Positions 26,021 to 34,852 of a stretch of 64,000 nucleotides of DNA are shown here, one piece after another (the stretch's first letter is position 1; the number at the start of each line of letters is the position of its first letter). A program made the translations under genes and the position numbers. A model generated the notes under the pieces. It was not told the DNA's origin, made no database searches, and saw only the letters and a list, made by a program, of their open reading frames with translations. This DNA is from a bacterium A37T11 (GTDB taxonomy: Bacteria; Bacteroidota; Bacteroidia; Sphingobacteriales; Sphingobacteriaceae). The stretch is taken from NCBI GenBank assembly GCA_900109895.1, contig FOBR01000018.1, positions 1-64,000 of the forward strand, given 5' to 3'.

Positions 26021-29000
26021 TTAAAAATTGATTTGTAAACCAATGGAAATATTTCTGGTCATGGGGTAAACCGTACCATTTCCTGAATCAATTTCCGGAT
26101 CCCATAATTTGAAGGGACTCCAGTACAACAGATTGACCCCTTGAATATAGATACGAGCATTTTTTGCATAAATGCCTTTTATCCAATTATCTGGAAAGTA
26201 GTACCCAAGGTCTACCGTTTTAAGCCGCAAATAGTTCATATCTTTTACCCACCAACTACTTACTACGGAGTTATTATTGTTGGCGGAATTGCCAAATGCT
26301 AACCGGGGATAAAAGGGTTTTTCCTTTGGATTTTCTGCTGTCCAGCGATCTTCGGCAACAGCAAAAAGATTGCTGCGCTCACCGCCATTGCTGTTGTTAA
26401 AAGGCAAAATGCCGTCTCCAGACATTAATCGGTCAGCCCCGGTAGCTCCCTGCAAAAATCCGCTTATGAAAAACTTTTTATAGGTTAGATTTATCCCAAA
26501 GCCAAAAACCCACTTAGGCACGTTACCATTACCTATTCGGGTACGGTCATTGGCGTTTATAACACCATCATTGTTTAGGTCTTTATACTTAATATCGCCC
26601 ACACGTTGGTTTCCCAGGGCTGATTGATCAGCGTGCTCAGTTAATTCAGCTTCAGACTGGTATAATCCTTCTGCAACATAGCCAAATGTGGCATTTAAAT
26701 TAGTGCCTCGATGTTCCATATATGAGAAGGGCTGTACAGGGTCGTCATTTTCAATAACTTTGTCTTTATTGTAAGAAAACGTTCCGCGAAGGGAAATTGA
26801 AGCATCTCCTCCTAGTTTAACAGGTGCGAGATCTAAGGTCCCATCTATACCCTTGTTATCAATAATACCCAAATTGCCATAGGGACTGTTTTGGAATCCT
26901 AGAAATCCAGGTAAACTATTTCGCTGCAGGAATACCCCTTTACGATGTTCTTTGAATACGTCTACAGTAAGTGACAATAGCTCTTTAAACGTCTTTAGCT
27001 CCAAACCCAGATTTTGCTTGTGCGACTGAGACCAAACAATATCAGCACCATAATCGGAAATGACTACTCCTGAATAGCCATACTTGTTGGAGGGATCTCC
27101 AAAGGTATAACCCTTACCTCCGTCTGAAACCAGCGTGAGATAACCAAATCGCCTGCCCCCACTTCCGGAACCCACTAGTCCATTAGAATATCGAAATTTA
27201 ACAAATTGAAGTGCTTCTTTAACTGAGGCAAAAAAAGGCTCATTTGACAGGACCCAACCTACTCCAAATGAAGGGAAGAAACCATAACGTTTGTCAGGGG
27301 CAAAATTTTCAGATCCATTGTAACCAAAATTGAACTCACCGAAATAGCGTTCCTTCCAGGAGTAAGTGGCCCTTCCGGATATACCTCGGTTACGATAAGG
27401 CAAAGAAGAAGTAAGATCGGACGCAAAGGATGCGGTGTAGTCTGTTTGATTGAATAAAACCATGCCTGACACACTGTGGTCACCAAAAACACGACTATAA
27501 TTGATGTTTGCCTCCGTATAAAATTGCCTGTTGCCATTATTTGAACGTTCATATCCTAAGGCATCACTGCCGTTTGCAACTACGTTTAGATTGGGCGAGC
27601 CATCTTCATTATAAGGATTGTTTCGGTCAATGGCATACCAAGTTCGGTCGCGCCTCCGGTTTATATTATGGGTATTCCAGGTGTCAAACGAAAAGATAAT
27701 TTTTGCATTTAACCCTTTTATCCAACCTCCCAGATCTTGATATATGCCGGCATTGGAATAGATTTGGCTTTCAAATAAATTTTGATAGCCTGTTTGAGTT
27801 AGTAGTCCGTACGGATTGGGTTGATAATCTCTTGAAGAATTTAAACCAGGTACCAAATTGCCCGGATACATCACTGGATACAGTACCGGATTAGTCTGCA
27901 TGACGCGCGCATATGCAGACTGTGGGTTCATTCCTGGATAGTTGGTATTGGAAACATACCCCTGAATACCGAGCGAAAATTTGGTGGTCTTTGTCCAGTT
28001 CATATCCACGTTGGAAGTAAAATTATATTTGCGGTATTTGGTATCTGCCTTATATTTTTGCAAATTGTCGGTCCTGAACATACTGCTCTCATCATAATAA
28101 GCCAAAGAGCTATAGTATTGTGTGTTTTCTGACCCTCCCCTTGCACTAAAATTAAATCGTCTGTTTAGAGATGTATTTTTAAAGATGGTGCTCATCCAGT
28201 CCACATCTGGATATAGAATAGGATCTACTCCAGATAAGGTGTTTTTAATGTATTCATCTGAATAGTCAGCGGGCATGCCTGAAGCCTTTAGTGCCTCATT
28301 TCTGAGTTCCATATATTGAGCTCCTGTGGCCAGTTTTGGTAGTTTTGTAAACGAATTAATTCCTTCATTATAGTTAAACATGAGTGATGGCTTACCGGCT
28401 AATCCTTTTTTAGTGGTGATTAGTATGACGCCGTTAGCTCCCTGAGCACCGTATACTGCTGTAGCGGCTGCATCCTTAAGTATAGAAAAGGAAGATATGT
28501 CTTCAGGGTCAAATGCATTGAGGTCACGTCCTTGTATACCGTCAACAATGATCAACGGAGAGGATGAGTTTGTCCCGGTAAAGGTTGATATACCGCGTAT
28601 CCAAACATCGGCCTGATTCATACCCGGTAGCCCGGATCTTTGTATACCCACTAGCCCTGCTATTCTTCCAGCTAATGATGCACTCAGATTGGCTACAGGC
28701 TGTTTAAGGTCTTCGACTTTTATTGTTGATTGTGCTCCTAATACATTTATCCTACGCTGCTGTCCGTAGCCCACCACCACAATTTCGTTAAGACTATTGC
28801 CTCCTCCTTTCATTATAATAGGGATCTCAATGGAGTTTGTAACCGCAACTTTGATGGGATCGTATCCTACATAACTAAATTCTAACGAATCACCGCGGCT
28901 CGCAAATATATTGTACCTTCCTGATTCATCTGTTTTAGTCATATCGCTAGTCGTTATATTGCTAACGCTTACGCCGACCATCACGACATTTAACTCATCT

Positions 29001-29116
29001 TTTACCGTTCCGGTAATTTGCATTGCACTGCTGCGTTTTTGAGCAGATGCTATCTCCGTACACATCATTATGCATACCAAAAGCCAGATAACTTTGTTGT
29101 GTATACTATTCATCAT
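26021..29116 (-). CDS. SusC/RagA TonB-dependent receptor (locus 2)
   Basis: About 1031 residues from the chosen start MMNSIHNKVIWLLVCIMMC; the open frame extends to 29185 but that prefix is not signal-like. Signal peptide to about ASAQ, CarboxypepD regulatory-like domain (ITGTVKDELNVVMVGVSVSN), plug with EIVVVGYGQQRRINVLGAQS, DVWIRGISTFTG, PLIIVDGIQGRDLNAFDPEDISSFSILKDAAATAVYGAQGANGVI, then the 22-strand barrel ending SIGLQINF. It has no STN domain, so control is not by sigma/FecR. A kinase/regulator pair lies divergently 200 bp away. Confidence 0.93.
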   Translation of the reverse strand: MMNSIHNKVIWLLVCIMMCTEIASAQKRSSAMQITGTVKDELNVVMVGVSVSNITTSDMTKTDESGRYNIFASRGDSLEFSYVGYDPIKVAVTNSIEIPIIMKGGGNSLNEIVVVGYGQQRRINVLGAQSTIKVEDLKQPVANLSASLAGRIAGLVGIQRSGLPGMNQADVWIRGISTFTGTNSSSPLIIVDGIQGRDLNAFDPEDISSFSILKDAAATAVYGAQGANGVILITTKKGLAGKPSLMFNYNEGINSFTKLPKLATGAQYMELRNEALKASGMPADYSDEYIKNTLSGVDPILYPDVDWMSTIFKNTSLNRRFNFSARGGSENTQYYSSLAYYDESSMFRTDNLQKYKADTKYRKYNFTSNVDMNWTKTTKFSLGIQGYVSNTNYPGMNPQSAYARVMQTNPVLYPVMYPGNLVPGLNSSRDYQPNPYGLLTQTGYQNLFESQIYSNAGIYQDLGGWIKGLNAKIIFSFDTWNTHNINRRRDRTWYAIDRNNPYNEDGSPNLNVVANGSDALGYERSNNGNRQFYTEANINYSRVFGDHSVSGMVLFNQTDYTASFASDLTSSLPYRNRGISGRATYSWKERYFGEFNFGYNGSENFAPDKRYGFFPSFGVGWVLSNEPFFASVKEALQFVKFRYSNGLVGSGSGGRRFGYLTLVSDGGKGYTFGDPSNKYGYSGVVISDYGADIVWSQSHKQNLGLELKTFKELLSLTVDVFKEHRKGVFLQRNSLPGFLGFQNSPYGNLGIIDNKGIDGTLDLAPVKLGGDASISLRGTFSYNKDKVIENDDPVQPFSYMEHRGTNLNATFGYVAEGLYQSEAELTEHADQSALGNQRVGDIKYKDLNNDGVINANDRTRIGNGNVPKWVFGFGINLTYKKFFISGFLQGATGADRLMSGDGILPFNNSNGGERSNLFAVAEDRWTAENPKEKPFYPRLAFGNSANNNNSVVSSWWVKDMNYLRLKTVDLGYYFPDNWIKGIYAKNARIYIQGVNLLYWSPFKLWDPEIDSGNGTVYPMTRNISIGLQINF

Positions 29117-29274
29117 ACAATTTTTTTTAAAATATTTATTCGCCATTGAGCGTACAAATTTGTGTAAATTTACAATGACAAACATAACAATATGTTGTTT
29201 ATTAATAAGTTAACAAACTTCAAATAGAATGTTAATGTTTTTAACCACTAAACGTTAACAGATTGTAAACGACC

Positions 29275-29304
29275 TTGTATAGTCATAGACAATACCTACA
29301 TTTG
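29275..29304 (+). promoter_or_regulatory. Promoter TTG-N19-TACATTTG before the kinase gene
   Basis: TTG at 29275-29277 and TACATTTG at 29297-29304 are 19 bases apart. Transcription should start near 29311, that is at the GTG start codon, so the message is nearly leaderless. The first possible codon of the open frame (29275) lies inside the promoter and is excluded. Confidence 0.75.
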
Positions 29305-29310
29305 TATATA

Positions 29311-30735
29311 GTGGAGAGCAGGATAAAAAAATACCGTATTTTTGCACTTATTACCATTTTCATTATGGTATGCGTGTTGTTGTTTTTTACATTTAACACT
29401 TATCAACTTAAAGAAAACCAATATCAGGTCATTGAGAAAAATTTTTTTGAATCATTATACCGGCGGTCGATTCTTCATGATCAAATTTACCCTGGTGGAT
29501 ATGCTATAATGGCAAAACATATAGAACGCAATTTAAAGGCATTGGAAGGTAGTTACCACATGACAGGCGCTGCTAAACACAATAAATATGCAGACTCTGT
29601 TCTGTTTTCCTTATTTGAAGAATTGAGAGCTAAAAATCCCATGGACTCACTATTTGTTGGCGAAATAACTGACAAAAATCTGGATACACACCTACAATAC
29701 TTATTATGCATTCATGATATACATTTGGTACTGAATAATCGCCGTTATCCCTTATACGTACCGGAAGTTAAATTTGATTTTCTTCCGGATACATTACAGA
29801 CCAAATATGGTTATATAATTGGGGGTAAATTACGTAACCCGGCCCCAAAAAGCATTATTACATATATGACTATAACGAGTGAAGGACCCTATCATTATGA
29901 AATGGCTTTTGCTTTTTACGTGGATAAAAATAACCGAAAGACCGAAATAATTTTATTAGTACTGCCTGCGTTTCTTTTATCGATTATTTCTATTGCATCC
30001 GTTGTCACTGTATACTATCAAACTTTTTTAAATTGGGTACGCCAAAAAAAATTGGCTGATATGAAATCCGATTTTGTGAACAGCATCACGCATGAATTTA
30101 ATACCCCATTGACAACTATTATGGTGGCTAACAAATCCATGCTCGATAATGACGTTATCACGAACCCTGCCAACCTGAAGACGCTGATCAATGTGATTGA
30201 TCGCCAATCCAGCCATCTGAAAAAATTATTTAATCAGGTCATCGATATTACCTTGATGGATAATGGGCCAATAATGGATGAATACCATGATCTGGGAGAA
30301 CTTTTATCAGAGGCCTCTCATGACTATTCGGTTAATTTAACAGGGGCTAAAGTTAAACTTAACCTTATAATACCTTCACAATCCATGATGATAAAAGTGA
30401 ATAAATTTTATTTTAATACCATGCTTAATAATTTGTTAGACAATGCAGTTAAATACAATGATAAAATTGAAAAACAAATTACCATTGAGGCTATAAAAAC
30501 TTTGGAGGGATATAGTTTAAAAGTAAAGGATAATGGAATGGGGATTGAAGAACAGGATATGGCCTATATATTTGATAAATTTTATAGATCGGGAAATTTG
30601 GTTTCAAATCGAATTTCAGGACTTGGATTAGGGCTGTACTATGTATATTTGTGCATAAAAAGCCATGGCTGGCAAGTATCGGTTTCAAGTGAACTTAATG
30701 TTGGCACATGGTTTCATATTCTTATTCCCTATTAA
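29311..30735 (+). CDS. Sensor histidine kinase next to uptake locus 2
   Basis: 474 residues from GTG (VESRIKKYRIF), chosen because the promoter lies immediately upstream. Two membrane spans (about 9-31 and 212-236) enclose a periplasmic sensor domain of about 180 residues that I do not recognise (it has the YPGGYAIMAKHIERNLKAL start). HisKA with phospho-acceptor His (NSITHEFNTPLTT, H261), then HATPase with N box NTMLNNLLDNAVKYND, G1 KDNGMGI, and GLGLGLYY. Followed after 17 bp by its response regulator. Divergent from susC, so it probably senses the imported glycan and switches on locus 2. Confidence 0.92.
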   Translation: MESRIKKYRIFALITIFIMVCVLLFFTFNTYQLKENQYQVIEKNFFESLYRRSILHDQIYPGGYAIMAKHIERNLKALEGSYHMTGAAKHNKYADSVLFSLFEELRAKNPMDSLFVGEITDKNLDTHLQYLLCIHDIHLVLNNRRYPLYVPEVKFDFLPDTLQTKYGYIIGGKLRNPAPKSIITYMTITSEGPYHYEMAFAFYVDKNNRKTEIILLVLPAFLLSIISIASVVTVYYQTFLNWVRQKKLADMKSDFVNSITHEFNTPLTTIMVANKSMLDNDVITNPANLKTLINVIDRQSSHLKKLFNQVIDITLMDNGPIMDEYHDLGELLSEASHDYSVNLTGAKVKLNLIIPSQSMMIKVNKFYFNTMLNNLLDNAVKYNDKIEKQITIEAIKTLEGYSLKVKDNGMGIEEQDMAYIFDKFYRSGNLVSNRISGLGLGLYYVYLCIKSHGWQVSVSSELNVGTWFHILIPY

Positions 30736-30752
30736 TAAATCTCAGTAATATT

Positions 30753-31460
30753 ATGCATGGAAAAGTACTGTATGTAGAAGACCAGGTTGACTTGGGTTTT
30801 TTGACCAAACAATATCTGGAAAAAAGGGGTATTGAAGTTATTTGGTGCACTACTGGAAAAACCGCACTTGAAGCCTATAAGCTCCACTTTCCTTTGCAGG
30901 GTCTAATTATTATCGATATTCAGCTTCCAGATATGGATGGTTTTGACTTGGCACGCCGTATTGCGGCGCAAGATGAGCGGGCGTACTTTATTTTTCTGAC
31001 CGCACGTACTGACCGTATTGACCGCATGCTTGGCCTTGAACTTGGAGCAGTGGATTACATTGCGAAGCCCTTTGAAATTGACGAGCTCGTTTTGCGCGTG
31101 AAAAATTTGCTGAGGCATGTATATTTTACAGATGAGCAAACATTTGAGAAACAATCCATCAGCCAAATGGGCGATATCACTTTAAATAAAAGCTCGCTGA
31201 GCCTTATGATAGATGGACAAGCCCGAATCCCCCTCACTATTCGTGAAGCAGAGCTTTTGGAATATCTTTTTCAGAGAAAAAATGTAGTGGTGCGGAAAGA
31301 AGACTTGCTACTTCGTTTTTGGGGACGTAGTGATTATTTTATTGGTCGCAGCCTGGATGTTTTTATTTCTAGGTTACGGAAGTTTCTTCGCAATTCATCA
31401 ACTGGTGTAAGCATCGAAAATGTGTATGGTGTTGGATTTATCATGAATGTGCCAGACTAG
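30753..31460 (+). CDS. OmpR-family response regulator (partner of the kinase)
   Basis: 235 residues from MHGKVLYVED. Receiver domain 1-120 with acidic pocket (E9/D10), phospho-acceptor D55 (LIIIDIQLPDMDG), Thr in FLTARTD and Lys in YIAKPF. Winged-helix DNA-binding domain about 140-235 (IPLTIREAELLEYLFQRKNVVVRKEDLL, SRLRKFLR, IENVYGVGFIM). It is the cognate output of the adjacent kinase. Its targets are probably the divergent susCD operon and itself. Confidence 0.93.
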   Translation: MHGKVLYVEDQVDLGFLTKQYLEKRGIEVIWCTTGKTALEAYKLHFPLQGLIIIDIQLPDMDGFDLARRIAAQDERAYFIFLTARTDRIDRMLGLELGAVDYIAKPFEIDELVLRVKNLLRHVYFTDEQTFEKQSISQMGDITLNKSSLSLMIDGQARIPLTIREAELLEYLFQRKNVVVRKEDLLLRFWGRSDYFIGRSLDVFISRLRKFLRNSSTGVSIENVYGVGFIMNVPD

Positions 31461-31510
31461 AATCCGATAAGAAGTTCACAACATTTTTACCTGTTGTTTG
31501 TTTAGATATT

Positions 31511-31936
31511 ATGCATCCAAAAACTTTTTCTTCTCCCACGGTTAAAAAATGGTCCCGAACGTTAGCACGTATTTTACTAGGTAGTGTTCTTGTTTTTGCG
31601 GGAATAAGTCATCTGCTGTTTAAACGAAAGGAATTTCAGAACCAAGTTCCTGATTGGTTGCCCCTAAAAAAGGATTATGTAGTGGTGGTTTCTGGTTATG
31701 TAGAAATCCTTATGGGGCTGGCTCTATTATTTGCTAGGGAAAAAAGGGTTGAAATTGGCAGGATAGCCGCTTTATTTTTTATGATGGTTTTCCCCGGAAA
31801 CCTCTCACAATTTCTACATCAAAGAAATGCGTTTGGTTTGGATTCTGATAGTAAACGATTGGCCAGGTTATGGTTTCAGCCCATTTTAGTGTTTTGGGCT
31901 TTATGGAGTACAACAAAAATGGAAAAAACTCGATAA
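31511..31936 (+). CDS. DoxX-family membrane protein
   Basis: 141 residues with four hydrophobic segments: LARILLGSVLVFAGISHLLF, VVVVSGYVEILMGLALLFA, GRIAALFFMMVFPGNLSQFL, WFQPILVFWALW. The first segment has the DoxX start (RxxLGxxxxFAGxxHF). Family members sit in the inner membrane and are linked to redox or membrane-lipid functions without a settled activity. It ends 8 bp before the phospholipase gene, so the two are probably co-transcribed. Confidence 0.8.
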   Translation: MHPKTFSSPTVKKWSRTLARILLGSVLVFAGISHLLFKRKEFQNQVPDWLPLKKDYVVVVSGYVEILMGLALLFAREKRVEIGRIAALFFMMVFPGNLSQFLHQRNAFGLDSDSKRLARLWFQPILVFWALWSTTKMEKTR

Positions 31937-31944
31937 TTATAGGT

Positions 31945-32769
31945 ATGCATAAATGTTTATTGATAGCAATTTTTATTCTAGGAATGGTCAACAAGGCGAA
32001 TTCACAGTTTTTTAGGAAAGATTCTTTACATTCTGCTAATGATGAGCTCGATTCTTTACCCGCATTTACTATGCATAAAGATAATTATTTTATTACAGGT
32101 ACGACGCTTAAAGATAAACCCTCACGTAATAATTCGGATATCAAATATCAGATCAGCTTTAAGCAGCGCTTGCGTGTGCGGCCGCTTCCTGGCAATTTGA
32201 TTCCTTTTCTTTTATATACCCAAAAGGCATTTTGGGATATTTTTAAAAATTCAAAACCTTTTGATGAAATCAATTTCAATCCGGGATTTGCATTGGTCCG
32301 GCCGTTTTATTTTAAGGGTTACCGCCAATCATATTTAACTTTGTCATTTGAGCATGAATCTAATGGGCGTGATAGTATTTATTCGCGAAGTTGGAACTAT
32401 ATCGCTTTGTCTATACGTACCCGATTAAATAAAAAATGGATTCTTTCTATGCGTGGCTGGATTCCTTTTTCATATCAGGATGATAATCCGGATTTACTGA
32501 GATATATTGGTTATGGGGAATTTTCAGCCACTTATAAGCTTAAGCCTAACCGCTGGTCTATTGATATGGTTGCGAGAAAGGGTTCTCGATGGGACTGGAA
32601 AGGCTCAATTCAAACCCAGCTTAATTTTAGACCCTTCAAAAGTGAAAATGAATATATCATGCTACAATGGTTTCATGGGTTTGAGGAAAGCCTTATTGAT
32701 TATCATGATAGGGTAAGCATGCTTAGGCTGGGGTTTGTACTCAAAGCAAACCAACTAAATGTATTTTAG
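31945..32769 (+). CDS. Outer-membrane phospholipase A (PldA/OmPLA family)
   Basis: 274 residues. Signal peptide (MHKCLLIAIFILGMVNKANSQ), which fixes this start rather than the 31870 ATG inside the DoxX gene. The catalytic block FEHESNGRDSIYSRSWNYIAL contains the His and Ser of the OmPLA triad (H137, S139) and Asn (N151). The rest is amphipathic beta strands (RGWIPFSYQDD, SATYKLKPNRWSIDM, QTQLNFRPF) for a 12-strand barrel. Hydrolyses outer-membrane phospholipids, as a dimer with Ca in characterised members. Co-transcribed with DoxX. Confidence 0.9.
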   Translation: MHKCLLIAIFILGMVNKANSQFFRKDSLHSANDELDSLPAFTMHKDNYFITGTTLKDKPSRNNSDIKYQISFKQRLRVRPLPGNLIPFLLYTQKAFWDIFKNSKPFDEINFNPGFALVRPFYFKGYRQSYLTLSFEHESNGRDSIYSRSWNYIALSIRTRLNKKWILSMRGWIPFSYQDDNPDLLRYIGYGEFSATYKLKPNRWSIDMVARKGSRWDWKGSIQTQLNFRPFKSENEYIMLQWFHGFEESLIDYHDRVSMLRLGFVLKANQLNVF

Positions 32770-32832
32770 TTAGTATTTGACTTCATTTCAATACTCCGCT
32801 TTTATATTATTTTGGTTAAATGTCATTAAACA

Positions 32833-33318
32833 TCACTTTACAATAATATTTGCTTCTGCATCCAATATATTCGAAGCATTATTCTTATCCCACACATGTG
32901 TTTTTAGATGGTATGTTTGACCTGCTTTCATGGGTGGTATTATCCGGATGGAGCCCAATAATACTGATCCTTCTTGTTCTGAAAATCCAGGGCTATTGGC
33001 AAACAGATCGGGTGATTGATTTACTACAGGAAATCCATTTTGATCTTCAACTGCCACCGACATACCAGGAAATATTTTACCATTCTTTAGCGAAAATTTA
33101 GATATTCCATATACCAAAAAGCCAATTTTGGCATTAAAAGGAATTTTATTACTGTTCAGTTTTTGATTAGCAGAATCTACAAGAAAAACATTATTAGTGC
33201 GAAACCCTTTATAATGAAATGAGAGACCTGTTTTTAGATCTTTTTTAATACCTGCACTGAAGTTGCATGAGCTAATTGCTAAGGTTATGAATAAGAGATA
33301 GGACAAATAAATTTTCAT
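32833..33318 (-). CDS. Lipoprotein of unknown function (161 aa)
   Basis: Signal peptide with lipobox LAISSC, then a beta-rich domain of about 140 residues (GIKKDLKTGLSFHYKGF, IPFNAKIGFLVYGISKFSLKNG, MKAGQTYHLKTHVWDKNN). I do not recognise a named family, but the GQTYHLKTHVWD pattern recalls Ig-like binding modules. Located singly between the phospholipase and yjdM, opposite to the former. Confidence 0.7.
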   Translation of the reverse strand: MKIYLSYLLFITLAISSCNFSAGIKKDLKTGLSFHYKGFRTNNVFLVDSANQKLNSNKIPFNAKIGFLVYGISKFSLKNGKIFPGMSVAVEDQNGFPVVNQSPDLFANSPGFSEQEGSVLLGSIRIIPPMKAGQTYHLKTHVWDKNNASNILDAEANIIVK

Positions 33319-33475
33319 TTTTAAATTGTTTAATTTTTAAAACAATAATATATACAGGTTAAACTTTCATTTGAAGTTCAAATAAATTATTATTGAATGT
33401 CCAAAATTAAATAATTAAAAAAGTGTATTACGTATGAATTTGTCTCAAAAACATATCATTTTGTTGCAGATGACC

Positions 33476-33838
33476 TTAAACTTTTTTAACAAATTCAGAT
33501 TTCAAGGATATGGCTCCTAATCCATCAATTTTACAGTCTATATTGTGATCACTATTTACCAATCGAATGTTTTTAACTTTTGTCCCTACTTTTATACTTT
33601 GCGAGGATCCCCGTAATGGTAGGTTTTTTATGACCATAACGGCATCGCCATTATTAAGTATATTCCCATAAGCATCTGTTACTACTAATGCATTTTCATC
33701 ACCAGCATTGTTTTCTTCAAATTTCCAATCATGTCCACATTCCGGACAATTTAGCAGTTCATCCATTTCATAGGTATATGTTGATTTACATTTGGGGCAA
33801 GGGGGAAGTTCTGTCATATGGGGCATTTTTTTTGCCAA
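33476..33838 (-). CDS. yjdM: YjdM/PhnA-like zinc-ribbon protein
   Basis: 120 residues. N-terminal zinc ribbon with two CxxC pairs (CPKCKSTYTYEMDELLNCPECGHDW) and a C-terminal SH3-like domain (DAYGNILNNGDAVMVIKNLPLRG, VGTKVKNIRLV). Family length and order are intact. Named after the E. coli phosphonate operon neighbour but no phosphonate role has been shown; it is widespread and of unclear function. Start chosen as the first ATG. Confidence 0.92.
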   Translation of the reverse strand: MAKKMPHMTELPPCPKCKSTYTYEMDELLNCPECGHDWKFEENNAGDENALVVTDAYGNILNNGDAVMVIKNLPLRGSSQSIKVGTKVKNIRLVNSDHNIDCKIDGLGAISLKSEFVKKV

Positions 33839-33987
33839 AGATATGAACTTTAAGTTAAATGTATTGTGTTTGGACGTTTAGCATGTGTAACTGTTAGAAC
33901 AAAAATTTGTTGCTTTTTATTTGATTTTTACTTATCCATTTAAATATTTATTATCTTTATAGCAAAATTTTATTAAATACTTACCAT

Positions 33988-34809
33988 GTGTTCATAGGCG
34001 CTGTAAAATGGTTTGATAATATCAAAGGTTATGGCATGCTTGCCGCTCCAATGGAAGGTAATTTATTTGTGCATATTCGTGGTTTTACCTTGCGGCCCAA
34101 AAAAATTAGTCCTGGGGAGGTGGTTATTGGACAACGTTTACTGGATGTACGTAAAGGCCGTATGAATGCACATCATTGCCATTTGGCGGCCTATCCTGCT
34201 GACTGGATAACCTTGATGACTTTGCTCGGTAAGCCAGATAAGGTGGTAATTAATTCCATGGGACCAGGCCACAATTCTTTTAGCTTGTTGGAGCTGGCTA
34301 TACCTCAATTTCTATCAGGAAAGGATATTCAGGATATAATGTTGATCATCACTCATTATTTTGAGCAGGAATTAAAATCAGAAAATTTTATTGAATATGC
34401 GCGAGTATTGGAAAAAACAATACCTAAATCATTAGGACAAGAGGATGGAAATCTTTTCCTTAAACGTATTTTTGCCTATTTTGGAAGTAAAGTCTCACCA
34501 GATGTTTTATTTTCGGTTTGGAAAAAACGAAAATTTAAGTACATTGGTTATTCCGAAAAAGGGGATTATGAGATACCTAGAAAAATTTTGGATGATTTTG
34601 CGACAATGGTAACCCTTAAAGATCTTAACCGCATCCACAAGTATACTTACGGCCCTTCATATTGTGCCAACTTAGCAACGGCTATGTTGGAAAATGCTGA
34701 TGGAATGAACCAACTGGAACTGGATAGTTTGACACCATGCCTTGACTTTTTAGAAGGCGAAGATAAGGAAATTTGGAAATCTCATTTAGAACAACTGAAA
34801 ACCGAATAA
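33988..34809 (+). CDS. Cold-shock-domain protein with 200-residue C-terminal extension
   Basis: 273 residues from GTG. Residues 1-70 form a cold-shock/S1-like OB fold: VKWFDNIKGYGML (RNP1-like) and NLFVHIRGFTL (RNP2-like), which bind single-stranded nucleic acid. The remaining 200 residues (DWITLMTLLGKPDKVVIN..., FLKRIFAYFGSKVSPDVLF, LDFLEGEDKEIWKSHLEQL) are helical and unassigned. Typical CspA proteins are only about 65-75 residues, so this is a different architecture, probably an RNA-binding adaptor. 43 bp before the ABC transporter and possibly co-transcribed. Confidence 0.75.
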   Translation: MFIGAVKWFDNIKGYGMLAAPMEGNLFVHIRGFTLRPKKISPGEVVIGQRLLDVRKGRMNAHHCHLAAYPADWITLMTLLGKPDKVVINSMGPGHNSFSLLELAIPQFLSGKDIQDIMLIITHYFEQELKSENFIEYARVLEKTIPKSLGQEDGNLFLKRIFAYFGSKVSPDVLFSVWKKRKFKYIGYSEKGDYEIPRKILDDFATMVTLKDLNRIHKYTYGPSYCANLATAMLENADGMNQLELDSLTPCLDFLEGEDKEIWKSHLEQLKTE

Positions 34810-34830
34810 CCTCCTTCCGTCCATTTTTGC

Positions 34831-34838
34831 TACTTTTG
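34831..34838 (+). promoter_or_regulatory. -7 box TACTTTTG before the ABC transporter
   Basis: TAnnTTTG element 14 bases before the ATG at 34853. No clear TTTG partner upstream. If active, it gives the transporter a promoter separate from the cold-shock-domain gene and a very short leader. Confidence 0.4.
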
Positions 34839-34852
34839 CCAAATATTAAACG

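Noticed and set aside
29275-29310. Upstream start for the histidine kinase
   Set aside because: The codons lie within the promoter and before the predicted transcription start.
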